Shown: positions 16,967 to 25,411 of the stretch, piece by piece
Numbering within the stretch: position 1 is the first letter of the stretch
How the letters are laid out: the number at the start of each line of letters is the position of its first letter
Assembly (NCBI GenBank): GCA_011959285.1
Contig: BLLW01000014.1
Coordinates: forward strand, 1-64,000
DNA length: 64,000 bases
Direction: 5' to 3'
Origin: Lachnospiraceae bacterium
GTDB lineage: Bacteria > Bacillota > Clostridia > Lachnospirales > Lachnospiraceae
Notes under the pieces: model-generated
Database searches by the model: none
Seen by the model: the letters and a program-made list of their open reading frames with translations, nothing else
Told to the model about the DNA's origin: nothing
Position numbers and translations under genes: made by a program

Positions 16967-18724
16967 ATGGCTTTTGATGGAATTACAATCGCAGCAGTCG
17001 TCAAGGAAATGAAGGAATTTCTCACTGGCGGACGCATTTATAAAATTGCCCAGCCTGAAAATGATGAACTGCTGCTTACAATAAAAACGGCTGACGGAGG
17101 TCAAAAACGCCTTCTTATTTCAGCAGGCGCTTCTCTCCCACTGATTTATCTCACCCAGGGAAATAAGCCAAGTCCCATGACGGCGCCGGGATTTTGCATG
17201 TTGCTGCGCAAGCATCTTCAAAACGGCAGAATCACTGACATTACTCAACCCGGGCTTGAGAGGATTATTCATTTTCATATTGAACATTTAAATGAAATGG
17301 GCGATCTTTGCCGCAAAAGACTGATTGTTGAAATTATGGGGAAACACAGCAATATCATTTTTGTAAATGAGGAAGATATGATCATCGACAGTATCAAGCA
17401 TATCTCCGGGCTCATCAGCTCTGTACGCGAAGTTCTACCCGGACGCACCTATTTCATTCCCCATACCCAGGAGAAGAGAAATCCTCTGACAGAAGATTAT
17501 CCTTCTTTTGTCTCTGCCATCACGAGCAAAAGCATGCCTATATACAAAGCGATATACAGCCTATATACAGGTATTTCTCCAGTCATGGCACATGAAATTG
17601 GCTGCCGGGCAAAGATCGACGGCGATGTTTCCACTGCTTTTTTCAACAGTTCTCCCAATGGAAAACAGGCATTAAATGATCTTTATAAGGCTTTTTTCTA
17701 TATGATGGAGCAAGTGAAAAAAGGTCTATTCCATCCTGTCATTATCTATGAAAGCGGCAGTCCTGTAGAGTTTGCTCCCTTTCCCCTTACCATGTACAAA
17801 GAGGAGCAACAAAAGAGCGTTGATTCTATCAGCACGCTTCTAGAACAATATTATGCGGAAAAAAATAGCATAACCCGCATCCGGCAAAAATCTGTGGATC
17901 TGCGCAAAATTGTTCAGACTGCATTAGAACGCAATATCAAAAAATACGACCTACAGCTGCGACAGATGAAAGATACTGAAAAGAAAGAGCAATACCGCAT
18001 CTACGGTGAACTTTTAAACACTTATGGGTATGAAGTTTCCCCCGGAGCAAAATCGATGGAAGCGCTGAATTATTACACAAACGAAATGATTACCATTCCC
18101 CTTAATCCGCTCCTTTCTCCCTCTGAAAATGCCAAAAAATATTTTGATAAGTATGGAAAATATAAACGTACCTTTGAAGCATTATCTTCTCTCACAGCGC
18201 AGGTAAAAGAAGAAATCGATCACTTGGAATCCATTCAAAACGCCCTTGACATTGCACTTTTAGAGGATGACTTAGTTCAGATTAAAGAGGAACTGATTTC
18301 CTGTGGCTATATCCGCCGGAAAGGGGGAAACAAAAAAGTTAAATTTTCCAGCAAACCCTTTCATTACATCAGCCGGGACGGTTATCATATTTATGTAGGA
18401 AAAAACAACTACCAAAATGATGAACTTACATTTAAGTTTGCCAGTGGAAATGACTGGTGGTTTCACGCAAAAGGTCTCCCAGGCTCACATGTAGTTGTAA
18501 AATCAGAAGGTAATGAACTTCCCGACAGCACTTTCGAAGATGCTGCAAAACTTGCCGCTTACTACTCAAAGGCTAAAGGACAGGAAAAAATAGAAATTGA
18601 TTATGCAGAAAAGAAAAATGTTAAAAAACCTAGCGGAAGCAAACCTGGATTCGTAGTTTATTATACCAATTATTCTATGATGATCGATTCTGATATATCT
18701 GCCTTAACCCGTGTGGAGAATTAA
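16967..18724 (+). CDS. rqcH: Ribosome quality control factor RqcH (NFACT family, FbpA-like)
   Basis: Binds stalled 50S-peptidyl-tRNA complexes and directs alanine tailing of the nascent chain. The 585-residue protein has the N-terminal NFACT-N domain (MAFDGITIAAVVKEM onward), a central coiled-coil/helical segment (about 280-430) and the C-terminal NFACT-R domain with the conserved DWWFHAKGLPGSHVVVKS (about 498-515). These proteins were earlier annotated as fibronectin-binding proteins. The start at 16967 follows aaaggag at 6 bases; an upstream ATG at 16931 overlaps the promoter. The divergent arrangement with yicC-gmk-rpoZ mirrors the Bacillus yloA-yloC-gmk region. Confidence 0.93.
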   Translation: MAFDGITIAAVVKEMKEFLTGGRIYKIAQPENDELLLTIKTADGGQKRLLISAGASLPLIYLTQGNKPSPMTAPGFCMLLRKHLQNGRITDITQPGLERIIHFHIEHLNEMGDLCRKRLIVEIMGKHSNIIFVNEEDMIIDSIKHISGLISSVREVLPGRTYFIPHTQEKRNPLTEDYPSFVSAITSKSMPIYKAIYSLYTGISPVMAHEIGCRAKIDGDVSTAFFNSSPNGKQALNDLYKAFFYMMEQVKKGLFHPVIIYESGSPVEFAPFPLTMYKEEQQKSVDSISTLLEQYYAEKNSITRIRQKSVDLRKIVQTALERNIKKYDLQLRQMKDTEKKEQYRIYGELLNTYGYEVSPGAKSMEALNYYTNEMITIPLNPLLSPSENAKKYFDKYGKYKRTFEALSSLTAQVKEEIDHLESIQNALDIALLEDDLVQIKEELISCGYIRRKGGNKKVKFSSKPFHYISRDGYHIYVGKNNYQNDELTFKFASGNDWWFHAKGLPGSHVVVKSEGNELPDSTFEDAAKLAAYYSKAKGQEKIEIDYAEKKNVKKPSGSKPGFVVYYTNYSMMIDSDISALTRVEN

Positions 18725-18762
18725 AGCAGATACCACGCTTTTCCAGCCGTACTTTATCAAAA

Positions 18763-18793
18763 GAAAGCGTCTGCGCTTCTGTCAGACGCTTTC
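18763..18793. terminator. Terminator between rqcH and the coat-protein genes
   Basis: An 11-base stem (gaaagcgtctg against cagacgctttc) with a 9-base loop is followed by tttaaag on the plus strand and tttt on the minus strand. It can serve both converging transcripts. Confidence 0.75.
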
Positions 18794-18805
18794 TTTAAAG
18801 AATTA

Positions 18806-19066
18806 TTAAAGTGTGCTGCTGGTAAACAAGCTCTTTACATGATCGATCTCTGTCTGTGTGGCTTTGGCTGCCGGAACATAATAAGATTTTTCCCTTGCCA
18901 GTTTGTAAAGCTCTTCCTGTGACTGTTCGCAGGTATTTCTAAACTGCTTTAAAGTCTGCTTCAGTTCCTGGTTCTCTGTCTGCGCGATCATTTCCCCAAA
19001 ACGCACCAGTTCCCCGTTGATGCCAGTCAGTGTGTCTGCTACCATTGTCTTTTCATTCATCTGCAT
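18806..19066 (-). CDS. CotF-like spore coat protein, larger partner
   Basis: The 86-residue protein is mainly helical, with MVADTLTGINGELVRFGEMIAQ and LKQTLKQFRNTCEQSQEELYKLAREKSYY. The last part, YYVPAAKATQTEIDHVKSLF, is reminiscent of CotF-family coat proteins, in which a Y-Y-x-P-A segment is frequent. A good site (aggaggg, 7 bases) precedes the ATG. It follows a 61-residue relative by 12 bases. Together they look like the two halves of one CotF-type four-helix domain encoded separately. Coat location is inferred from the family. Confidence 0.7.
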   Translation of the reverse strand: MQMNEKTMVADTLTGINGELVRFGEMIAQTENQELKQTLKQFRNTCEQSQEELYKLAREKSYYVPAAKATQTEIDHVKSLFTSSTL

Positions 19067-19078
19067 CTTCCATCCCTC

Positions 19079-19264
19079 CTACTGCAAAAATTTCATCAAC
19101 TGATTTTTGTTATCCATGGCTGATTTAGCCCCTTTTTCAAAGAACTGCTTCACCTGTGTATCTGATGCACAGGTTGCATATTCTTTCATTTTGCAGTGTG
19201 TCACGTCATAACCGCCAATCAAATGACGCAGATTCTGTAAATCAAGTTCTGATAAGTTTGCCAT
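19079..19264 (-). CDS. Small CotF-like spore coat protein
   Basis: A 61-residue protein, MANLSELDLQNLRHLIGGYD followed by HCKMKEYATCASDTQVKQFFEKGAKSA. The LRHLIGGY segment and the helical heptad pattern resemble the first half of the CotF/ferritin-like coat domain. It is preceded by caggaggt, an excellent ribosome binding site, and lies upstream of the 86-residue partner in one probable transcript. The two cysteines and one histidine are notable for so small a protein. Function in the coat is an inference. Confidence 0.7.
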   Translation of the reverse strand: MANLSELDLQNLRHLIGGYDVTHCKMKEYATCASDTQVKQFFEKGAKSAMDNKNQLMKFLQ

Positions 19265-19340
19265 AAAAAATACCTCCTGAAAATATTGTCCTATTCGACG
19301 TTTTTATTATTTCCAGAAGGTTTTATTCTATACTGACATT

Positions 19341-21125
19341 TTATTCATCAAGCCAATAATCATCATCCATTTCATCGATCTGTATTTTTATATTTTTGTT
19401 TTCAATTTCATTTTGCTTTTTGCTGCTTTTAGGACTTGTCGTCTTCTTTGCCGGTTTCTTTTTGGAAACAGTTCTGTTTTCTTCTTTCGTCTTCATAATG
19501 CCGGTTTTACGAGCAATTCTAAGAAGCATATATCCCTTCGGCATGCTGCACAATTCTTCCTCAGAAACAGCCCTCCAACGTATAATCAGAACAAAATAAA
19601 CGGCTGCCCCCACTGCAATCGCTGCTGCAAGCGCAAGAATATTGATTTTGCAGATAGAATAAAGCCCATAGTATACGCCAAAAGCTGTTGCCCCCATCAA
19701 AGCAGATGCCAAAACAGGACACACGAACGTCTTGTAAATCTCCTGACTGTAATGCAGATGGCGGTGCACAGAAATCTGATTTAAAACACACAAAATGAAG
19801 GAATATAATACCGTTGCAGCTACGTAATAATAAAGGCTGTACTTTTGATCCATAAACAGCATCATCAACACCATGACTACCGCATGAATGACTACTGCCA
19901 AAGATGCGTTTATAATCGGCGTATTCATTTTTCCTATGGACTGCAGAATCGCCTGTGTCAAAGTTGAAAGTGCATAAAATATGATACTCACCGCCATACA
20001 AGAAAGCAGTATGGATGAAATCTCCAAAGATGCCGGCTGAGGGAAGATCACCATCATGACCGGTCTGGATAAAACCCCGATTCCCACCGCACATGGAATG
20101 GAAATAAGCATCGTGACTTTTACCGACTTTGCTACCTTTTTCTTGACGCCGCCAATATACCCTTGGGCAAAGTCGCTGGAAATGCCAGGTATCAGCGCGG
20201 TTGCCATTGCCGAGGCAAGTGCAATCGGGATATTGGAGATTTTCGTTCCCTTTGCAACAGCGCTTAAGTCGGTGGATACCACTGCCTCTTCCACCTTCCT
20301 GACACCCATCATAATCTGCTGATAAATCGTATTATCCAAAAAATTATTGATATTGTAAATCCCCGTACTCAAAATAAACGGAGTCACTACCATTAAAATC
20401 ATCTTAAAGATATCCCCATAAGATTCGTCCACATGGGTCGTATCTCTCTCTATCCTCCTGCGTATGGTCTTTCTGTTCAATGCATACACCCCCAGCATGA
20501 ACAACAGACCAACCAACACCCCTGCTCCTGTACCGATCGTTCCGCCGGCAGCTCCGTAGGAAGCCTGGGTGGTTGCGTCCTGATCCGCAACCATGCCTAC
20601 CATCACATATGCCATGCCAATACTGACACCTGCGTTGACAAGCTGCTCCACAATCTGCGACACAGAAGTCTGCACCATGGTTTTGTGAGCCTGGAAATAC
20701 CCTCGCAGCACTCCTAAAATTCCGCTGAAAAAGATAGTCGGTGCAAGAACTCTAAGAGGCAGGACCGCGCTGTCCATTTTTACCAGAAGCCCCGCTCCAA
20801 AAAACACAAATAAGCTGGCAATACCACCGACTACCAGCACATATATGAATGCACAGCAGAAAATCCTGTGCGCATTCCGATATTCTTTTGTGGCAAGCCT
20901 CTGTGCAATTACTTTTGAAACTGCCGATGGAATACTGTAGGAGGATATCAGAAGAACGATACTGTATGCGTAATAAGCACTATTGTAATATCCGTTTCCT
21001 TCATCTCCAATAATATCAACCAGCGGTCTGTTATAGAGAAGCCCGATAATGCGGACGATGATTCCGGCAAAAGCCAGAATCCCCGCCTGCAAAATAAAAC
21101 TGTCTTTCTTTTTCTTATTCGGCAT
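19341..21125 (-). CDS. SpoVB/MurJ-family polysaccharide flippase-like membrane protein
   Basis: A 594-residue member of the MVF/MOP exporter superfamily with about 14 membrane segments. The N-terminal FILQAGILAFAGIIVRIIGLLYNRPLVDIIGDEGNGYY and YYAYSIVLLISSYSIPSAVSKV are typical of SpoVB and related lipid-linked oligosaccharide flippases (Bacillus SpoVB, YtgP, YabM). Which paralogue it is cannot be told. The C-terminal 60 residues are unusual: a lysine/serine-rich cytoplasmic tail (KKKPAKKTTSPKSSKK) ending in an acidic DEMDDDYWLDE. The next genes downstream are CotF-like, 76 bases away, which fits a sporulation or envelope role. Confidence 0.85.
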   Translation of the reverse strand: MPNKKKKDSFILQAGILAFAGIIVRIIGLLYNRPLVDIIGDEGNGYYNSAYYAYSIVLLISSYSIPSAVSKVIAQRLATKEYRNAHRIFCCAFIYVLVVGGIASLFVFFGAGLLVKMDSAVLPLRVLAPTIFFSGILGVLRGYFQAHKTMVQTSVSQIVEQLVNAGVSIGMAYVMVGMVADQDATTQASYGAAGGTIGTGAGVLVGLLFMLGVYALNRKTIRRRIERDTTHVDESYGDIFKMILMVVTPFILSTGIYNINNFLDNTIYQQIMMGVRKVEEAVVSTDLSAVAKGTKISNIPIALASAMATALIPGISSDFAQGYIGGVKKKVAKSVKVTMLISIPCAVGIGVLSRPVMMVIFPQPASLEISSILLSCMAVSIIFYALSTLTQAILQSIGKMNTPIINASLAVVIHAVVMVLMMLFMDQKYSLYYYVAATVLYSFILCVLNQISVHRHLHYSQEIYKTFVCPVLASALMGATAFGVYYGLYSICKINILALAAAIAVGAAVYFVLIIRWRAVSEEELCSMPKGYMLLRIARKTGIMKTKEENRTVSKKKPAKKTTSPKSSKKQNEIENKNIKIQIDEMDDDYWLDE

Positions 21126-21146
21126 TGATGCTACGCTCCAAAACTT

Positions 21147-22592
21147 TTAGCCGATCAGCCAGTCATACATCTCCTGATATTTAGCTGCTGAAACATTCCA
21201 TGAGAAATCGGCTGCCATAGCACGATCCACGATCTTGTTCCACTCACGCTTTTTATCATAAAAAACGTGTTCTGCATAACGGATGATTCCCAGCATTTCA
21301 TGGGCATTGTAGTTTACAAAGGAAAATCCTGTCCCTGTGTTCTCATATTCATTGTATGGCATTACGGTGTCTGTCAGACCACCTGTTTCTCTAACGATTG
21401 GAACTGTACCATAGCGAAGACTCATCAACTGGCTCAATCCGCAGGGTTCAAACAAGGAAGGCATCAAAAAAGCATCGCTTGCTGCATAAATCTTATGAGA
21501 CAGCGCATCTGAATAATAAATATTTGCCGAAACCTTATTGTTGTATTTCCAGTCAAAGTGGCGGAACATATTTTCATACCGCTCTTCTCCTGTTCCCAGA
21601 ACCACAAGCTGAACACTGTCCTGACATAGTTCATCCATGATATAAGCAATCAGATCAAATCCCTTCTGATCAGTCAGTCTTGATACAATACCGATCATGA
21701 ACTTGCGCTCATCCTGCTCCAGCCCCAGTTCTGCCTGCAGAGCACGTTTGTTTTTAATCTTTTCCTTGCGGAAATTCACTGCATTGTAGTTAAATTCAAT
21801 ATTTTTATCCGTTTCGGGGTTGAACTCGTCGTAATCGATGCCGTTTACAATGCCTCTTAAGGAATTGCTTCTTGCACGCAAAAGTCCATCTAACTGTTCA
21901 CCGTAAAACGGAGTCTTGATCTCTTCTGCGTAGGTATTGCTCACAGTCGTAATAGCGTCCGCATAAACCAAACCGCCCTTTAAAAGATTGGCATCCTTAA
22001 AAAGCTCCAATTTATCCGGCGTAAAATAGTACGGCGGAAGCCCTGTGATATCCTGTACCTCTTTAATGCTCCATTTTCCCTGGAACTTTAAGTTATGAAT
22101 GGTCATTACGGACTTAATGCCCCGGTAGAAATCGCTTCCTTGGAAGCGCTCCTTCAAATATACCGGAACCAGACCTGTCTGCCAGTCATGGCAATGAATC
22201 AAATCCGGTCTGAAATCGATGACAGGCAGAATCGATAAGGCTGCCTTACAGAAAAATGCATATTTTTCAATTTCAAATAATGCGTTGTCACTGTATGGTC
22301 TAAACCCATTAAAGAACATTTCATTGTCTATAAAATAGTATTTAACACCATCTACCTCTGCATACATGATGCCCACATATTCATTTTTCCAATGGAAGTC
22401 CATATAAAAATGAGTGATATAACTCATCTTGTCCTTCATCTGCTGGGTCATACACGTATACTTAGGAAGAATAACCCTTACATCAAAATACCGCTTATCA
22501 ATACACTTCGGAAGTGAACCTACCACATCAGCCAATCCCCCTGTTTTAATGAATGGAACACCTTCTGATGCGACAAAAAGAATCTTTTTCAT
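21147..22592 (-). CDS. glgA: Glycogen synthase (GT5, ADP-glucose type)
   Basis: Extends alpha-1,4-glucan chains from ADP-glucose. The 481-residue protein starts MKKILFVASEGVPFIKTGGLADVVGSLPK, containing the KTGGL motif that binds the nucleotide sugar, and has HDWQTGLVPVYL, NGIDYDEFNPETD, GIVSRLTDQKGFDL and the C-terminal SLFEPCGLSQLMSLRYGTVPIVRETGGL. The ATG at 22592 is chosen because ggaggg lies 6 bases before it; a GTG codon directly upstream is too close. No other glycogen gene is adjacent. It lies 21 bases after the flippase start, so the two may be cotranscribed. Confidence 0.95.
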   Translation of the reverse strand: MKKILFVASEGVPFIKTGGLADVVGSLPKCIDKRYFDVRVILPKYTCMTQQMKDKMSYITHFYMDFHWKNEYVGIMYAEVDGVKYYFIDNEMFFNGFRPYSDNALFEIEKYAFFCKAALSILPVIDFRPDLIHCHDWQTGLVPVYLKERFQGSDFYRGIKSVMTIHNLKFQGKWSIKEVQDITGLPPYYFTPDKLELFKDANLLKGGLVYADAITTVSNTYAEEIKTPFYGEQLDGLLRARSNSLRGIVNGIDYDEFNPETDKNIEFNYNAVNFRKEKIKNKRALQAELGLEQDERKFMIGIVSRLTDQKGFDLIAYIMDELCQDSVQLVVLGTGEERYENMFRHFDWKYNNKVSANIYYSDALSHKIYAASDAFLMPSLFEPCGLSQLMSLRYGTVPIVRETGGLTDTVMPYNEYENTGTGFSFVNYNAHEMLGIIRYAEHVFYDKKREWNKIVDRAMAADFSWNVSAAKYQEMYDWLIG

Positions 22593-22723
22593 CACAAACC
22601 CTCCAATAATTATTGTTATAGAATATTATACATCATCCCAGTGTGCAATAAAAGAAAAATTTGTAAATTAATGATTCCAGCAAGGGGCACCTCACGCCGG
22701 GATATCCTTATCATAACAAAAAA

Positions 22724-22757
22724 GCCGCAAAATCATCTGTTTTGATAACTTTGCGGC
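22724..22757 (-). terminator. Terminator downstream of the Spo0A-like gene
   Basis: On the minus strand the arms gccgcaaa and tttgcggc flank an 18-base loop and are followed by six T residues. It begins 5 bases after the gene's stop codon. Confidence 0.85.
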
Positions 22758-22762
22758 GCATC

Positions 22763-23281
22763 TTATCTGTACTGAAGTCTGATCTTATCTGCAATCAACG
22801 CTATGAACTCTGAATTTGTAGGTTTTCCCTTTCCTGTATTGATGGTATAACCAAACAGAGCATCTAAAGTTTCCATTCTCCCCCGGTTCCATGCAACCTC
22901 GATTGCATGTCTAATGGCGCGTTCCACACGGCTTGCTGTAGTCTGATTCTTTCTTGCGATGGTGGGATACAGCACCTTTGTAATAGACCCCAGCATATCA
23001 GGGTTTTCCACTGACATCATAATCGCCTCTCGCAGGTACTGATATCCTTTAATATGCGCAGGAACACCAATCTCATGAATCATATCAGTCACATCTCTTT
23101 CCAAATTGTAAGTTAACTTCTTGTCTGCTTCTTTTGTATCCTCTTCCTTCAACACAGATTTACTGCCGGAGGGTACCGTTATCATAATCTGGAATTCCCT
23201 GTTCATATGTATTAACTCTCCCAGAATTTTATACACCTTTTCTGTATCCTCAATTGTCGATAAATTTAACTGTTCCATCAT
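22763..23281 (-). CDS. Spo0A C-terminal-type DNA-binding protein lacking a receiver domain
   Basis: From about residue 60 to the end, this 172-residue protein is a near-standard Spo0A effector domain: [36 protein letters not shown], the recognition region [46 protein letters not shown]. Full Spo0A is about 260-270 residues with an N-terminal phospho-acceptor domain. Here the first 60 residues ([20 protein letters not shown] onward) show no receiver motifs. So it should bind 0A-box-like DNA without control by phosphorelay. Two ATGs (23281 and 23278) follow ggaggg. It has its own promoter and terminator. Paralogue or regulator of the sporulation or glycogen programme are both possible. Confidence 0.85.
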   Translation of the reverse strand: MMEQLNLSTIEDTEKVYKILGELIHMNREFQIMITVPSGSKSVLKEEDTKEADKKLTYNLERDVTDMIHEIGVPAHIKGYQYLREAIMMSVENPDMLGSITKVLYPTIARKNQTTASRVERAIRHAIEVAWNRGRMETLDALFGYTINTGKGKPTNSEFIALIADKIRLQYR

Positions 23282-23315
23282 TTTCCCTCCTTTTTCCAAA
23301 TAACGCTATGAATTT

Positions 23316-23344
23316 ATTATAAAATACATGATATGTCACTTCAA
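23316..23344 (-). promoter_or_regulatory. Promoter of the Spo0A-like gene
   Basis: On the minus strand TTGAAG, 17 bases, consensus TATAAT, ending 35 bases before the start codon. Confidence 0.65.
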
Positions 23345-23369
23345 CTGTTATTCATCGCGCTTTTTTCGC

Positions 23370-24251
23370 TTAGTCATTAGGTCTTTTGTAAAATCTCCCC
23401 GTAATCTGCTCTGTTTTCATAATATTAATGAATGCCTTCTCATCCACTTCCTTGATTTTTGTCACAACTTTGCGAATCTCATCACTTCCTACGACAGAGT
23501 AGAGCATATTACATTCCTGATTTCGATAACATCCGATTCCTTTAAATAAAGTAGCGTCATGATTTGTGATATCACGTATCTCTTCATAAACCTTTCCCGG
23601 ATTTTCGGTGATAATAAAAAGCGTCTGTTTCTGATATCTCTTATAAAGGAAATGCAGCACCTGCGTGGACGTAAACTGAAAAATGATAGAGTATAGCGCC
23701 TCATTCCAGTCAAACAAGCTTCCAGCAATCAACAAAACAATCACATTAGCAGCAAAGATATAATTCCATGTATCAATTCCATATTTTTCAGAAAAAAAGA
23801 TTGCAATGAAATCTGTTCCCCCGCTGGTGGCATTGGCAAACAAGCACAGGCTAATCGCAAATGCATTGATGATTCCTCCAAACACACAGACAAGAAGTGT
23901 GTCATGGGTAACCGGATACCCTGGCAGAACATCCGTCAAAATACCGGATAGCACAATCATCAGACAGGAATACCCTGTGAACTTCTTTCCTATAAATTTA
24001 AAACTGATAAATACTGGAATTGCATTCAAAAGCAGGTTCACTGCTGTAAAGGGAATCGATAGATTAAAAAATTCTACGCCAATCTGCTGAATCAGCAGGG
24101 TAACACCGTTAAAACCGCCTGGAATCAGATTTCCTGCACGGATAAAGCTTTTAATATTCATCGCCATGATGCAGGCGGCAAGCACAATCAGACAGAACCG
24201 TCTCCCCTCTGCCAGCATCTTGTTTTGGTTTGCATTTACTTTTACTTTCAT
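23370..24251 (-). CDS. YitT-family membrane protein (DUF161/DUF2179)
   Basis: The 293-residue protein has about five or six membrane segments, beginning FCLIVLAACIMAMNIKSFI, and the characteristic GLIPGGFNGVTLL-like segment (here NLIPGGFNGVTLLIQ). SGGTDFIAIFFSEKYG is also typical. The C-terminal cytoplasmic DUF2179 domain (about 205-290) includes TLFIITENPGKVYEEI and GCYRNQECNMLYSVV. No function is established for the family. The gene follows the S66 peptidase by one base, so the two are probably one transcript. Confidence 0.88.
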   Translation of the reverse strand: MKVKVNANQNKMLAEGRRFCLIVLAACIMAMNIKSFIRAGNLIPGGFNGVTLLIQQIGVEFFNLSIPFTAVNLLLNAIPVFISFKFIGKKFTGYSCLMIVLSGILTDVLPGYPVTHDTLLVCVFGGIINAFAISLCLFANATSGGTDFIAIFFSEKYGIDTWNYIFAANVIVLLIAGSLFDWNEALYSIIFQFTSTQVLHFLYKRYQKQTLFIITENPGKVYEEIRDITNHDATLFKGIGCYRNQECNMLYSVVGSDEIRKVVTKIKEVDEKAFINIMKTEQITGRFYKRPND

Positions 24252-24252
24252 C

Positions 24253-25305
24253 TTATCTATACTCCATTTTTATTTCCAACTGATTTCCTTTTGCCTTTAT
24301 CTTTGCCAAGCTTCCGCTTACCAGAGGCATCATAGGCGGCAGATGCCCTAGATCACAGTCCATAATGACTGGTATGCCATAGCGCTCAGCTGTAGGAAGA
24401 ATCGCCGTGTACTGATCCAGCCCCATCATTTCCTCTCCGTAGCAAAAGCAAGGACGTCCGATCAGAAAGCCCTTCGCATGCCTAAACCAGCCTGCCTGTT
24501 CCATCTGCCACATGGCTCTGCGCACCCCAAAGACATTTAAATCACAGGCTTCCAAAAACCAGATCAATCCGTCTTCTTTATAGTTTTCTACAAATGCTTC
24601 TACTTTATCAAACCGGGTGCCTAAAAGATTCACCAGACAGTCCATACATCCTCCAATCAGCCGCCCCTCCATAACGGCCGCATCTGCCGGCTTCATGCCC
24701 TCAGCCTGATCAGGCTGATAAATCTTTAAATCTAAGTCTTCTGTGCATTGATAAGGAACCAACGGATGCGCTTCATCCTTTAATCCCTCCCGCTCCCACT
24801 TTCCGTAACCTGCCACTTCTTTTTTCTTCCCTGTCAGCAGGTCCATTGCATCCATTAAGGAGGAATGCCACGGCTCCATGCCAAATGCAGCGGCGCAGGG
24901 ACCATAAATAGCTGCTGTATCGCAGAGGGTATTTAACAGGAAGGTCATATTCGTATTGTCCGAATATCCCATAAACCACTTCGGTTCAGCTTTTCCCATC
25001 GCCTCAAAATCCACATGTTCTAAAATCTCACACATCAATTCCCCGCCACCGCAGGAAATCAGGCATTCATTGTCCCTGCTTAAATAGTACTCGGTCAATT
25101 CCCTTCCGCATTTTTCAGGTGTATTGCTGATTCCAATTCCACTCGCCTCATAGCAGTTAGGTCCCAAATCTATTTTATATCCCATGCCTTGCCATTTCTT
25201 CTGTGCATTTTCAAAAGCGCTTCTGTAGGGCTCTATTGCGCAGCCAAAAGAAGGCGCCGGAAAACCAATCGTTCCTTTTTCATTCAAAAAAACCGGATAT
25301 TTCAT
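24253..25305 (-). CDS. S66-family peptidase (LD-carboxypeptidase/MccF type)
   Basis: A 350-residue S66 serine peptidase. The nucleophile is expected at the serine of FMGYSDNTNMTFLL, with the upstream glycine-rich SCGGGELMCEIL and the later GRLIGGCMDCLVNLLGTRF as family marks; glutamate and histidine partners are in the C-terminal half (for example the E in FLEACDLN, the H in DLGHLPPMMPL). Some S66 enzymes trim the terminal D-alanine of muropeptides; MccF-type enzymes cleave microcin-like compounds. The sequence resembles the MccF side in length, but the substrate is not settled. A strong site (gggaggag) precedes the ATG. Confidence 0.85.
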   Translation of the reverse strand: MKYPVFLNEKGTIGFPAPSFGCAIEPYRSAFENAQKKWQGMGYKIDLGPNCYEASGIGISNTPEKCGRELTEYYLSRDNECLISCGGGELMCEILEHVDFEAMGKAEPKWFMGYSDNTNMTFLLNTLCDTAAIYGPCAAAFGMEPWHSSLMDAMDLLTGKKKEVAGYGKWEREGLKDEAHPLVPYQCTEDLDLKIYQPDQAEGMKPADAAVMEGRLIGGCMDCLVNLLGTRFDKVEAFVENYKEDGLIWFLEACDLNVFGVRRAMWQMEQAGWFRHAKGFLIGRPCFCYGEEMMGLDQYTAILPTAERYGIPVIMDCDLGHLPPMMPLVSGSLAKIKAKGNQLEIKMEYR

Positions 25306-25368
25306 TTCATCACTCTCCTCCCTCTTAATAATAACACCCTTTTGTTATAATTCAATCAAAATTTTAAA

Positions 25369-25392
25369 CCCGGGCATCTATTTATGCCCGGG
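25369..25392 (-). terminator. Terminator downstream of the LytTR regulator
   Basis: Arms cccgggcat and atgcccggg around a 6-base loop, followed on the minus strand by TTTAAAATTTT. It lies 20 bases after the stop codon. Confidence 0.8.
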
Positions 25393-25411
25393 CTCATCGC
25401 TTTATCTGTCT

